From: Linum tenue
Taxonomy: Eukaryota > Streptophyta > Magnoliopsida > Malpighiales > Linaceae
Length of the DNA stretch: 64,000 bases
Reading direction: 5' to 3'
Assembly (NCBI GenBank): GCA_946122785.1
Contig: CAMGYJ010000005.1
Coordinates: forward strand, 68,770,200-68,834,199
This document shows, one piece after another, positions 24,888 through 37,000 of the stretch. The position numbers and the translations under genes were made by a program. Numbering within the stretch: the stretch's first letter is position 1; each line of letters starts with the position of its first letter. Under the pieces are notes generated by a model, which was given only the letters and a program-made list of their open reading frames with translations, was not told the origin of the DNA and ran no database searches.

Positions 24888-26085
24888 GTTTAGGGAATCA
24901 GAATGAGAGATAGAGAATATAGGTAGCCATGTGAGATTTGAGCCTACTCATTTCTTTCTTGTTTGATATATCCCTCTTCCATGATGTGTAGCATTCACGT
25001 TGCCACTAGTTAGGATGATGGAGGCATAGGATTACCCCATGACCAAATTGACTGTCCTGGTGTGTCATATCCCCTAGTGAGCCCACTTTGAGTCGTGTAA
25101 CTTTTTTTCTTTGTGTCTACAATGAAAAACCACCCTTTTGCATCTCTTTGAGCTTCCACAGAGTGGTTTGTGCATTTTTTTTTTGCTGGTAATAAGATGA
25201 CGGTTGGAGGTAGTTCTTAAAAGTTGGGCATGTGCTTGTAAGGATAAAATAATGTGTAAAAGTGGTGGCTCTCTCGAGAATAAAAAACAAATGAAAGCAA
25301 AAGAGGGCCACCACAAAAATCTTAATCATGCTCATTAGATAGTGTTTCTGAGCAGACTGGCTTGGAGATACTAGCATGTTGTAACCTCCTTAACTCTTCT
25401 GCTCTAAAGAACTTGATTAATGCAGAATATCAAAGAAAAGGTAAAGGGTTTTAATGAATGAGGCTATGTTAATTTTGGAAATATGGAACCTTGTGAAATG
25501 AATTCTTCCACCACCTAAAAGGCATTTTCCCCATGTGCAAGACCCTAGCGAATCATCTGAACTCGTGTCTAAGACCTCCGGACAAGTTAGTGGTGACATT
25601 CGATCTGTGAACTCTAGCATTTTCAGGCTACCGTCATGGTGAAGAGACGTTAGGGATTGAGAGTACGAGTATGCATACATCTTGCATAAAATTTTTCCTG
25701 GCCCCACTAGTTGAGAGTGAGTGATTCAATTTTCATACTACATACCTCGGTGACGACCTAGATTGCTCGGTCTTGATTCTGATGTCTTGAATTTGATGCA
25801 TGATGTTACTATTTTGAATGAGTGGTTGAGTCCAGTCTATGTTGATCGGTGAATCATAGGGAGACTCTTCCTCTACCCTATTTCGTTGCACTCGATTGTC
25901 ATATGTGGTGGTTGTCTAGGTTGTTGTTGCTGTTGTTCATGTGTTGATGTCTAAAAGCCAGTACGATTCACGTGTTTTGTGCATATATATGTCCCCAAAG
26001 TTTGCATGGTTAAAACATTTTGAGCTTACCTTGTGTCTGACTTGGTTTGCTTGGGAACAAGCAAACGGTTAAGTGTGATGGAATT

Positions 26086-27330
26086 TAATAGCATCGTATT
26101 TGCACATGTTTGCATCCTTGTTTCTTAACCGTTATGGCTCAAATTTATGGTCCCTTGGCCTATTTTATGCTAGGTTATGCTATTTAGGCACAAGTTTCGG
26201 GTCGTTTGGAGAGAAAATACCATCGTCCCCTGCCTGATGCACGATCGTGTTTCACTTGATGGCTGTTGGTGTTTATTTTTCCGAGCGTGGTGATGGTTTA
26301 GATTTGAATTACGGGCAATCCTTCCTAAAACATGATCGTGTTTCACCAATGACTCTCTCATATTTTTAAAGACGAGGTTGGCCCCAAAAGAATGCTGAAG
26401 GAAATCCAATTACGGGCAGGTGACGACTAAAGCACGATTGTGCTTTACTAATTGCCACCAGTACTTTTCAAAATACTTCCGCTGTTTTCCCTAGACGCAA
26501 CCGTGGATTTCTCTTTTCCAACTTAAGCAAAACGCGTAGTTTGGTCAATCCATGGTCAGAGAGGAAGCATGACCGTGCTCTTGCCCGCATTTCGCCCAGT
26601 ATCGAGGTAAATAGGCAGATTCGAGCCAAAGGAAGGGGATTGGTGTTTTGGAGCAGAAAATAGAAGTTTAGAGAGAGAAAGTGACGAAAAACGAGCCTTG
26701 AATGCCCTAGATCAAGATTCCTATCATTGGAGCTCGATTCAAGCCTCGAGGAGTGACGATTGACGACCTGGAGCAGATTTATTCCGTCTACACGATGATT
26801 TCTACATCCAACATGGCTTTCCTCTCTCTATGGAGTAATCTCTTCTACCACTTGGGTATGCAAACCCTAGTTTTGCATGTTAGGAGCAGTTGTATGAACC
26901 CTTTTTAGTACATGGATGATTATATATCCAATTAAAGCTTTATTCAGAAATCTATGATTCTTGATTACACTTGTATGTTTCCAGCTTTGACCTAGAATGA
27001 TAGAACCTGAATAGGTCAATAGAGCATCTTGATTTGGAAGTGGTGAATCGATTATGCGAGAGTCAATTGATTTATTGCTCTGTACTTGGATTAATTCAAG
27101 TAAATGAGATATGTTTTTATTACCTTAGCACTTTATCTCGATGAAGGTTAGTCGTAAACCAGGTAACGTGTCTGAGAGGGCCTGTTCAGCTTAAGAGATT
27201 CCAAGCTAGGTTCGGATCTTCCGTAGTATAAATCTAAATTGAATTGAACTGGGTGAATTACAACTCGACTTAACTGCAGGCTAGGGGGAATCATTACCTG
27301 AGTTGTTCCTTCTTGACTTTGAAAACCAAA
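26086..27330 (+). repeat. Family A LTR-4, decayed
   Basis: It begins TAATAGCATCGT where LTR-5 has TGATAACGATGT, so the canonical TG start is mutated. It contains ACGATCGTG-type palindromes (26240-26450) and ends with CTTAACTGCAGGCTAGGGGGAA, as LTR-5 has near 60530. The 3' limit is approximate. Confidence 0.7.
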
Positions 27331-27452
27331 ACATGCACTGCTGAAATCGATCAGAGGGAAAGATTGACAAAGACAACTTCGATTCGAAGGAAGAAGGAGC
27401 ATCTTCAACTTCTTCAACACGAATGATGGCTGGAGAAGAATGACAAAGACAA

Positions 27453-28640
27453 GTGGCGATTCCACCTACTCTCTATAAGTATTCAAGACCAAGAGCATCC
27501 AACATCACCTCAAGCATTGTTGTGCCACCAATAACCATAGAAATAAGAACTCAACTTATCCAGATATTGCAACAAGCAGCGAGATTTGGAGGAAGGAATG
27601 ATGATCATCTGGTGCACCATTTGAAGACTTTCTTAGAGATCATCAATTCGATACAAGGAAATGATGCTACCAAAGATGGAATTGGACTACGACTTTAACC
27701 GTTTTTGCTTGGAGGAGGAGCAAAGCAGTGGCTTGACTACCATCCTCACGGCATCTTCACCATATGGGAGACCCTAGCACAAGAATTCATCGAGAAGTAA
27801 TTATTACCATGGTAGATGATAGAGCTTAAAGATGAGATTACTCGATTTCAATAGGAGGAAGGCTCAAACTTTCTACTATGTTTGGAGGAGATTCCAAGAG
27901 TATATCAAGGCATGCCCCCACCATGGATTCACATTGGAGAAAATTGCAAAGTACTTTGCCAAATGCCTTGATCAAGAAACCACAATGATGGTAAACTAGT
28001 CGGCCGATGGAGATTTCACAACAATGATGGAAATGCATTGTTAAGAGAATTTTGCCGCACTATCCATACATAAAACTGGTCAAAGTGTCCATCAACGATT
28101 AAACCATTGAAATATGCTCAAGGAAGGGAGGATGATGTCTTCGCCCACTGTACATACATAAAAGAGCTGACCCAACAACTAAGAATGACTTCAATAGAGC
28201 CAAAGGATGGACCAGTTGCATCCTTTCTCATTTGTGAAGCATGTGGAGAAGAAGGCCATGGAAGATTCAACTACCATAGCCAAATAGGACAAGGGCATTT
28301 TGATGTCTATTATACAAATTAAGTTTATCGATTGAGACCTCGACAAGGAAGCTACCCTCCTTACCAAAGATTCAACCAACCTCGCATAGCGTATGGTCAA
28401 TGGCCTGCTCTAGTAGTAAGAAGCCCGAGGACTATCCCAACATCACCTCTCCCAAAGCACCCTATATTCATGAATCACATTGGCAAAATAATTCAGGTCT
28501 ACCTGGATTTGGCAATCAACCTCAATACAAGGGGCAATGAGAAGGTGTCTCCAATCCGCAAGCCACCAGATTCGAGAAGCTATAGGAAAAAGTAATAGGA
28601 CTACATAAATATGAAGAATATGATTTTCATGATGCATCTA
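27453..28640 (+). pseudogene. Athila-type gag remnant
   Basis: The conserved order is recognisable across frames: IRTQLIQILQQAARFGGRND, then GGGAKQWLDYHPHG, then ELKDEITRFQ, then LDQETTMMVN. A degenerate zinc knuckle, CEACGEEGHGRF, with the last Cys missing, lies near 28232. Many TAG/TAA stops are present (for example near 27697 and 27799), so it is old and dead. After 28330 only a low-complexity tail is visible. No protease or reverse transcriptase follows. Confidence 0.75.
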
Positions 28641-29547
28641 AAGAGAAGATGGAGATTTTTGTGAAAGAAGATGACAAGATCAAAGACAAGGAGACCACAA
28701 TCACAACTAAATAGAAATTGAATAAAGAAAAGAAACAGTCATGGAATCACTAAACACTCTCCTCTCATTTCTGATCGTCCAAAACCCGACCCTTTAATCC
28801 TTCTAATATGTCAACATAATTGTCAGTCTTCCTTCAATAGCAACTTTTCCTCTCTCACATCATTCATCGCTGCACATATTGTCTCTGCCATCTACACCTA
28901 CAAAATAGTAGGAAAATATAACATCTTATTTCCCACAATTAATCATTGACCGTATAAATTTTATTCTCCTCGTCCAAATGATGAATATTGGTAGCCGATG
29001 AATTCTAAAGATCTCGAGTTCCTATTTATGAAAAATTATTGTATGCTTCATTTTCTATTTCAAAATTCCATGTTTTTAAAAGAAGATATTTTATGGTTAT
29101 TTTGTGAGAATTATAATTTGGTTCTAGAGATGTGGAGTTCTAAGGATTTACTATTTCATTATACTTCAAGTGGTTTTCCAATTAGATCATATTTATGTCT
29201 AACGATTATGCGATGCAATTTCATCCTATCATATGTCTAACAATTATTAGATCTAATAGGCTTCAATGGGTCCTACGCATTTTTCTCTTGAGAAGCCGGG
29301 GTAGTTCAATCGATTGGTGTTCGATTGTGATGATATTTTAATTTCCAATCTCACCCAATCACAAAACAAATCTAAGCTATCAATACATGCAAGATACTTC
29401 AATTAAATATGCAATCATATTGACTTAGAAAAGCATCTATAGAACCTAAAAAATTTTATGCTTATAAATTGTACCTATTGTCTGTCGTTAAAGCCATCAA
29501 TGTCGTGTTCTATAACTCATAAAGCCTAGATTTTGGCATCTTGACCA
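28641..29547. other. AT-rich stretch without recognised content
   Basis: I see no gene, LTR or inverted repeat here. It may be decayed pol of the preceding element, but no motif supports that. Confidence 0.4.
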
Positions 29548-29803
29548 TTAGGTCACTATGGAAATTCTTAGTTCCAACCTTGGTTAGATGTAGAAGCTTC
29601 AACCTGCCACAGGTCAGTATGTTATTGGTGGATTCACCTTCCTTTTAGTTAATATTTAATGTTCTTAATTATGCTAAATAAATTTAAGAATTAAAATATA
29701 AAAAAAAAAGTTGAACTCACTAATAGTAAAATGAAATGTGACAAGTTGGAGCTTCTGCGTCCAACCAACATTGGAGTTAAGAATTTTCCAGTCACTACTA
29801 ACT
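29548..29803. mobile_element. Foldback MITE-like inverted repeat
   Basis: Arms at about 29548-29640 and 29709-29803 are imperfect inverted copies. The left arm has TGGAAATTCTTAGTTCCAAC and GTAGAAGCTTCAAC; the reverse-complemented right arm has TGGAAAATTCTTAACTCCAA and GCAGAAGCTCCAAC. The loop is AT-rich, about 68 bases. I could not settle the target duplication, so the superfamily is open. Confidence 0.7.
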
Positions 29804-29930
29804 AGTTTATCGAACCAAACTTCCATAATAAATTTGTTATAAATGGAATTTTTATGTAGAATTCGATCTTGAATCTTGGTTTGTGAAATAAGAGAAATAA
29901 GAAACCATTTCGTTACCTTTTGCTAATATA

Positions 29931-30115
29931 CTAGCAATCATTGCCAAACCAACACAAGTAAAAATAGTAATCACATCCAGCACATATGCTTGACAACCTT
30001 TTCCAGAACCGAAAAGTGAAAATATATGAGCATAGGCAACATAAGATTTTGGTACATTGCACAAAATTGTGAAGGACATTTGAATTGTGGAAATTGGGAA
30101 AGCAACCCAAACCAT
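29931..30115 (-). pseudogene. Possible CASP-like membrane protein exon fragment
   Basis: A minus-strand frame from 30115 encodes hydrophobic segments and LDVITIF...ASILAKG, followed by a good splice donor (AAAAGGTAACG, near 29918). CASP-like proteins end an exon at a comparable LD...KG position after a transmembrane helix. I see neither the first nor the last exon. It lies 300 bases downstream of the LIM gene on the same strand. It could equally be a chance hydrophobic ORF. Confidence 0.22.
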
Positions 30116-30428
30116 AAAAAATGAACAATGAAAAAATTAAAAAGAAGAAAAATAGTAGAAGAAGAAAACAAATATATTTTGAAGGATAATGAATTTGATG
30201 GGTGAGTGGATTGCTGGTCAAGGTGATGATGAATGAAGCCAACAACCGGTAATATAAAGAGTGGAACCTCAAAGAACTCTTCATAAGATCTGAGTATAGA
30301 GTTTAGGAACCATGAGTGTATATAAGTGATTTGTCCATATTATGTTTTTGTATTTTAATGTGGTACTATAAATATATTTATGTGTGGGTGGGTGGGCGGG
30401 TATAGTATAAAATCTAATGGTTTGTTCC

Positions 30429-31848
30429 TCATTTGCCATTATTGTCTTCTCCTTCTTGATTAGTTGTTCCATCTCCGGCGGTGGCCTCCTCTGCTTCGCC
30501 CTCAACAGCCTCCGGTGGGGGAGTAGAGGCAGATCTCTTGTGAGAAGCAGCTTGGAGGATATGGTTGTAGTTTCCCTTCTCTAGGAACAGCTGAGCAAAA
30601 TGGTGCTTGCAATAGAGGACACCATCAAGGGCAGCATATGATGAGTGTGTCAAGTGGCAACCTCCTATGGCACACCTAAAACATGTCTTGTGGTAACACT
30701 CAGCTTCCATTGTCACCTTAAGGGGACAAAGATATGGACTCATCAATGGAATATATGTGTAAGGGTTCAGGGAAAGAGAGTCTATGGAGTAGTAAGAAAG
30801 ATAGACAAACCTTCTCAAGTGGGTAAACAGTTTTGGTACAGGCCGAGCATTTGTCCAAAGTTCCAGAGAACATAGAAGACAGTTTGCTGGGCGTCCTTAA
30901 CTGTTAATTACAGTAGCAAATTTGTGGTAAATTAGTCAAGTTAAAAATAACTCTTGCTCACATGTGTAATAAAAAAGTATCTCCATTTTTTATTGAAAGA
31001 CCCTTCAATCAGATAGATTTTATCGGGGCTTGATCATTATCACATAAATGTTTGTTGAATTCAACATTCTCAAACATCGATTTTAGGTTAGTTGCATTGG
31101 AATGCATCAACGTAGTGAAACTTGGATGGCAACATATTCAATAAATTCATTTGTTTACAAAATAAAAAACTCAAATACTCGCAGTCCATGAAACTAATTG
31201 AATTGGAGAAAAAACTAATTGGACATGGGATGTGTCTGGGTCTCCTTGAAAGGCAACCCAGAAACCTCTAAAACAAACTAATTGAGCATGTAGTAATTAA
31301 TTAGTAAAGTGGTAAATAGGAGGAGGATGTGTGGTGTACCAGGTCACTCTGCTTCTCAGATTTGCTAGCTATATTACAAGGAAAATATAAAACACATAGT
31401 GTCAGAAAATTTTGTTCCCATAGAAGATAACAAATAATGGATAATGAAAATGACAGGAGGAGTACTCTCTCTCTTACCACTTTGAAAATTCTTGCTGAAA
31501 TTTCCAGACTCCTTGAAAAGTTGCTCAAAATGAGTCTTGCAGAACAACACTCCATCCATAGAGGAGTAATTGCTCATCTAACCAAAACATAACGCCCCAT
31601 GCAAAAGAATTCTTGTTATAGTTATAGTTTAAAAGAGAAGAAGGAAAAAAGAGGGGAAAGATAAATCCAATATAAATAAATAATAAAGGAAAAAAACGAA
31701 AATTCAAAATCACCTGCAAAGTGCCTTTGCAATGGCTGCATTTGAAGCAGGATTTGTGATATGGCACTCCTTCAAGAGACAAGAGATCAACAACATAAAC
31801 AGTCTTGTCACAGGCTTTGCACTTATCAAGAGTTCCAGTGAAAGACAT
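30429..31848 (-). CDS. LIM-domain actin-binding protein, PLIM2/WLIM type (five exons)
   Basis: Coding exons on the minus strand: 31714-31848, 31478-31577, 31340-31368 (29 bases), 30811-30900, 30429-30716; all introns fit GT-AG and the 213-codon frame is open. LIM1 uses C10, C13, H31, C34, C37, C40, C58, H61. LIM2 uses C106, C109, H127, C130, C133, C138, C154, H157, with the plant-specific CX4C and X15 spacing. Residues 158-213 form an acidic, Thr/Pro-containing tail. Plant two-LIM proteins bind and bundle actin filaments and can enter the nucleus. FKESGNFSKNFQ and the KGNYNHILQAA region plus the acidic tail point to the pollen-type PLIM2 class, but WLIM cannot be excluded. The only intact cellular gene in the window. 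Confidence 0.93.
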
Positions 31849-31930
31849 CTTTTTTCTTTCTTCTTCCTGTTGTATTTTTTCCTTTCTCTTTTATCCTCCA
31901 AACTCTTTTGTACAATAATCTAAGTGAAAA

Positions 31931-31940
31931 ATTATATACT
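31931..31940 (-). promoter_or_regulatory. Likely TATA box of the LIM gene
   Basis: Minus strand AGTATATAAT lies about 85 bases upstream of the ATG. This predicts a leader of about 55 bases, which is purine-rich (GAAGAAGAAAGAAAAAAG just before the ATG). AGAAA words, known from pollen promoters, occur in it but are too short to prove expression. Confidence 0.55.
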
Positions 31941-32552
31941 ATATTGCGTTATGGGTATGTATGTTTGAGGTTGTATGATATTTGGGGTAATTGGCTGGCT
32001 AAGTATGTTTACTACCTCAGATACCACTCCTCGAAATTAATAAAATGAAAACAAAAAAAAAATAGTCTTTTTTTTCTCGTCAAAGGCAAAATAAGACCAA
32101 TGATTATTTAGAATTTTTGGGTATTTTTCCGCTTCTCTTTGGATGGCTTAAAAGAATTTGCGGGGTCATCGTGTGATTACAATTTTTTTGGAGATCCGAT
32201 TATTTTGGATGCCCACTCTTTATATGTTCTGACAATTCCTTCCCCTATTTTCCCTTGGTTAAGAGTAAAATGAGCGCCTTCCTATTTTGACCTTTTCCAA
32301 CGCACAGCAAACAAAACTACTCCAGTCCACATGAGTCGTAACAAAAGCGAGCAAGTCAACAAAGAAAAATATTTCAAGTTTTTCTTCAACACCCAACAAG
32401 AAGGTATATATGATTACTTCAATCCATCGATGGATATGTTATGAAACGAGGGAGGATGTAAAATGATCGAGTTAACTTCTTTTGAAGTTCCATATAATAT
32501 ATAATTACTCGATAGGATGAATAAGAATTTATATTACACAGCCAAGTACGTA
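31941..32552. other. LIM gene upstream region
   Basis: AT-rich sequence with no ORF, LTR or inverted repeat that I can recognise. It probably includes the LIM promoter. Confidence 0.4.
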
Positions 32553-33254
32553 TCACTACAAAATAGAATAGGTTTGGGAACGAAGAAAGTCATCCTGAAA
32601 ATAGGCAAAATCGTCCACATAGTTTTTGGGAATGACTATGTCGTCCTCTATGTTTCGTGTCGTAGATGTGTGTTCTCTATTTTTTTAGATGAAAAAATAT
32701 CTAAATCGTCCCTAGTACTAGGAACGACACTCATCGCTGATACTCATGAGTTGTCGTCTAGTTCCAATTACATGAAAGACACCATGCCATCCCTATAGCT
32801 ACAACTTCAACGACAATAAGTCGAACTCTAAACATTATTTCAAGGGACAAACTATTGTCCCATATTATCGATTTCGTTATTGTGTTGGTCCTATATGGGG
32901 ATAATATATATCATCCCCTTTTCTTTTTACATGGTTGATTACAAGCTTTATTAATTCAAGGACTACGAGTCGTCCTTTATACTATATCTAGAGGCGACAC
33001 GCGGTTCATATTTTGTGATCGTTATGCACAAACCGTATAAAACTATGCAACCCATCACTTTTCATTCCATTGTAACCAATACTAGTGGACTTGCGTTGCT
33101 GCTAGACAATTTCAAGGTTATTTGGGAAGAATCGAATATGCATAAGCATAAAAGAGATCCGATTATGTCTTTATTTCAATTGGAATTTCGTTTATAGTAT
33201 AATAAATTAATTTTATGTCAATCTATAAACAAGTAATAAGGTGTGTTGTAGTGA
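32553..33254. mobile_element. Short-TIR DNA element, 702 bp (TCACTACAA ends)
   Basis: It starts TCACTACAA and ends TTGTAGTGA, an exact inverted pair, with TA on both sides. Subterminal GTCGTCC/GGACGA words recur (for example near 32640, 32709, 32840), as in CACTA-like elements. CACTA elements normally make 3-bp duplications, and the flanks here fit TA better, so the class is open. There is no transposase. Confidence 0.6.
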
Positions 33255-33643
33255 TAAAATACTCTCATACCATCTATAGGTGTTGTGTTCCACCACCAAT
33301 ATAAATATAAATGAGATATTTTTTTTCCTCCGAAATTTACCCATGTCCCATGACGAGGCCCAAAGGGCCTGCCTTTGATTATGAATCTACCTTCTTGACT
33401 CCTTCACCCTTTTCACAATCACAAAAATCATCTGCAACTCCTAATATTTGTCATTCTGATGCAATTGACTTCGCCCCACTCTAATGTTCAGCAGCCTCAG
33501 AAAACTTATACTCGTTGTAAAATTAGAAAGCTCTATATTCATGCTGAAGGGCTAGAAAAAAGGAATTTGGAGTTGGTACATATATGTTTGTTCATGCCAG
33601 GAAAACGGAAAAACAATAGGAATTATAATAACAAACATGATTT
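33255..33643. other. Unassigned stretch
   Basis: No recognised content. The 67-codon ORF at 33459-33662 runs into the neighbouring LTR and has no family resemblance I know. Confidence 0.35.
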
Positions 33644-34050
33644 TGATAAGGATCGAAATTGAATGATTAAATGGATCCCTTTTCTTGGCGAGATTGAGCC
33701 AATTTCTCCTTTCTTGGCGAGAAAATACCAGGTGTTTTGTTTGTTCAAATTTTGCTTGCCTTATTCCATTCACATACTCTCCTATAAGGCATTCAAACCG
33801 AAACAAGAAATGCCTACAAACCTAGCAGGACTCTAACTCCATGTCCCACCTAATGTGGAATGTGATTATTCTGCTAACAACTAACAGACTCCCAGGACTT
33901 GTTCAACTCTGAAACTCAAAGATAATAATAATGAAATAAAAACCTATAACTATTGGCAAGCTACAACGGATCCTTCTTACGTGGACTACTGCCCGGTATC
34001 GTGGATTGGGCTGGTGGGCTTGAGCTGAACGTTGTGGGCCGCGTGGTTCA
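33644..34050 (-). repeat. 3' LTR of the Reina-like element
   Basis: Plus strand from TGATAAGGATCG to GTGGTTCA. The adjoining 34051-34064 reads on the minus strand as the purine tract AACTGGGGGGTTTTA, which primes plus-strand synthesis. Confidence 0.85.
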
Positions 34051-37000
34051 TAAAACCCCCCAGTTGAACAACGGAGTCGTACTCAAGGCCAAGCTGGAGG
34101 GAGCAGTCGTTGAACACTGAAGCAAGCTCCCAGGTAGCCTCATCCGCGAGAAGCTGTTGCCACTTGACCAAGAGTTCTTCGACCTAGCGGTTGCCGCAGC
34201 TAGTCTAGTGGGTATCCAGGATTGACTGCGGCTGCAGGAGCAGATTTCCATCGTCGCCGATAGGAGGAGTAACTGTAGACTGCGTTGGAGCTGGGGAGTG
34301 GCATGGCTGGTGCAGGGAGGCATGAAACACCGGATGAACCCGACTGCCCGAAGGAAGAGCGATGCTATAGGCGACGACCCCAATGCGCTCAACGATCAAT
34401 TACGGGCCAAAATAGCAACAAGCCAGCTTTTGAGAAGCTCGGTAGAAGACTGAGTGTTGGTGATATGGACGAAGATTCAAGTAAACAGGGTCACCCACGC
34501 GAAAATCCACGTCGCGGCGGCCAGCATCCGCATACTGTTTCATCTGATTCTTGGCAATAGAGAGATTGACATGGAGATCGGAGAGAATGGTGTTGCGGTC
34601 GAGAAGTGTTTGTTCCACTTCATGAACGGAGGTAGAGCCGGGATGGTAGTACAAAACCAATGGAGGAAGACGCCCATAGAACGCTTGGAATGGAGTCATC
34701 CCAGTGGAGTTGTGGAACATAGTGTTGTGTTAAAACTCGGCCCATGGAAGGAACGATGCCAGCATCGGGGGTTTTGATGGGTGAAACAACTAAGGTACTA
34801 TTCAACACAACGATTGAAGACCTTGGTTTGGCCATTCGTTTGTGGGTGGTACGAAGGTGATATCTGTCGCTGAGTCTTAGAGAGGCAAAAGAGCATGCAC
34901 CAAAAGTTGTTGGTGATGGTGCTATCGCTGATGATCGATCGGGGCAGCCCATGTAATTTGATTACACCGGAGAGAAAAGAATCGGCCATCAAGCATGCTC
35001 TGTATGGGTGCGATAGGGGAATGAAGTGGACCGCCTCAGTGAGGCGATCAACGACGACAATCGTTAGCGGCTGAAAAAGGCCCTCCGGGGTGAAGGATTG
35101 AGCCTTGGCGAGCTGGCACACATCGCATGTGCGAATGAAACGTTGGACATCTTCCAAAATCGTCGGCTAGTAGAATTGGAACGCCAAACATTTGTTGGTT
35201 CATTCCACGCTCGAATGACCTCCCATTGGGGTGTAGTGAAACTCGTGCAGCAGTTGGGCGATGTGCAAGGAGTTTGGGGGAACCACGATTTTGCCGCGAT
35301 GAAGCAACATTTCGTTGCGGATGGAAAAAGGGTCGAGGTTGGTGGACGTTGCTCGCCAGCGTGCTTTCATCATATAGGGATGCACTGCTGCTATGTGTTT
35401 GATTGCTTCCCAGAGAGACGTTAGGGCATAGAAATAGCTAAGAACACGAGTTCCTCTTAGCGGCGAAGACTAAAAGCATCTGCGGCCTTGTGCTCGGGCC
35501 CCGGCTAGTAGACAATCTCAAAATCGTTGCCCAATAACTTCGATATCCACTGCTGCTGTTCCGGGGTGATGCTCTTTTGATCAGTCTAGATGAAGAATTT
35601 GCTGCCCAAAAGGTAGGGTCGGATAGCTCGAACCGTTTTGACCACGTCCAACATTTCCTTGATGTACATAAAGAGGTTTTCCTTTGATTTCCCCAAGCCA
35701 CGGCTGAAGAAAGCAATGGGCTTTTCCCGTTGCGTCAAGACGATCCCAAAGCCGGAACCAGAGGCGCCGGTCTCTACGATGAATGTTTGATCAAAGTCGA
35801 ACAGGGCGAGCACTGGCATGGAAGTCATAGCTTGTTTCAGCGCCTGTAAGGCGGAAGTCGCAGCCGCGAACCATTCGAGCTGCCTGTATTTGAGAAGATT
35901 GGTGAGCTCCTGGGCAATGGATCCATAATCGCGCACAAACTTTGGTAGTACCCCCTGAGACCAAGAAATCTGAAAAGTTCGGTGTTGTAGGTAGGAGTCG
36001 GCCAGTCCACCCTGGAGTCAATCTTACGTGCATCCAACTTAACTCCTTCTGCCGAGAAGTAATGACCCAAATACTCAATCTCGCACATGTCGAAGGTGCA
36101 TTTGCTGAATATGATGAAGAATAGATGCTGGTGGAGCATTTGAAAAACCTGGTGAACGTGGTTTAGGTGGCTCACGTTGTCCGGACTATAGACAAGTATA
36201 TCATCAAAGAAAATGAGCACTGATTTGCGGAGTGGTGGCCTGAGAATCTCGTTCATAATAGACTGAAAAGTGGACGGGGCATGGTAGAGACCAAACGAAA
36301 TTATGAGCGGTCTTTGGTATATCGGCGACGTTCATACGTACTTGTTGGTACCTAGCTCGAAGGTCGAACTTTGTGCAACAGGCTGCCCCGTGCAACTCGT
36401 CCAGCATATCCTCAACGGTCGAAATTAGAAAGCAATCTTTGACGGTGACGAGATTGAGGGCCCGATAATCCATACAAAAGTGCCATGTTCCGTCTTTCTT
36501 CTTGACCAACAGAATCGGGGACGAGAAGGGGTTGGTCGATGATTGGATAAGACCTGCCGCGAGCATTTGATTTACTTGGGTTTCGATCTCTATTTTTTTG
36601 GAAGTGAGCATAGTGGTAGGGATGAACGTTGACAGCCTACGCCCCCTATTTCAATAGAAACTTGTGAGCAATGGCGGGCTTCGGCGGAAGGGACGCAGAA
36701 TGAGAGCTTGGAGGTCAATAGGTACCCGCTGGAGGGGTCGAGCACGGCAGGAGGGACGCAAACCGCCATTAGGTTGTGGTCTTCCTTAATGATACTTTCA
36801 ATGGTAGCTTCTTTTGGTGGGGTGCGCTGAAATACACTAATCTTACGCAATTATCCCTCCCGAAAGAACTCCATTTCTAAGGTCCATGAGGCGGGTCCCC
36901 TGTATGTCTGTCCAAACTCGAAGAGTTCGACCGCTAGTCAGCCCCGTTATCGCGTTGAAGGATACTTCAGGCTCCTCCATGTCTTCCTCATCGTCATAAG

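Larger units (their letters stand above)
24888..28640 (+). mobile_element. Family A fragment, plus strand: spacer, LTR-4, gag
   Basis: 24888-26070 is the 3' spacer of family A; compare TAGGTAGCCATGTGAGATTT at 24926 and 58223. A decayed polypurine tract (AAGTGTGATGGAATT, 26071-26085) leads into LTR-4, and gag follows. As with LTR-1, the LTR has interior sequence of the same orientation on both sides. The primer site between LTR-4 and gag is not visible, probably deleted. Confidence 0.75.

Noticed and set aside
29283..29340. tRNA- or SINE-like A-box (GGGTAGTTCAATCGATTGG)
   Set aside because: No matching B-box at the right distance, and no cloverleaf or A-rich tail could be built.
33459..33662. 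67-codon ORF before the Reina-like LTR
   Set aside because: No family resemblance, and its end lies in LTR sequence.
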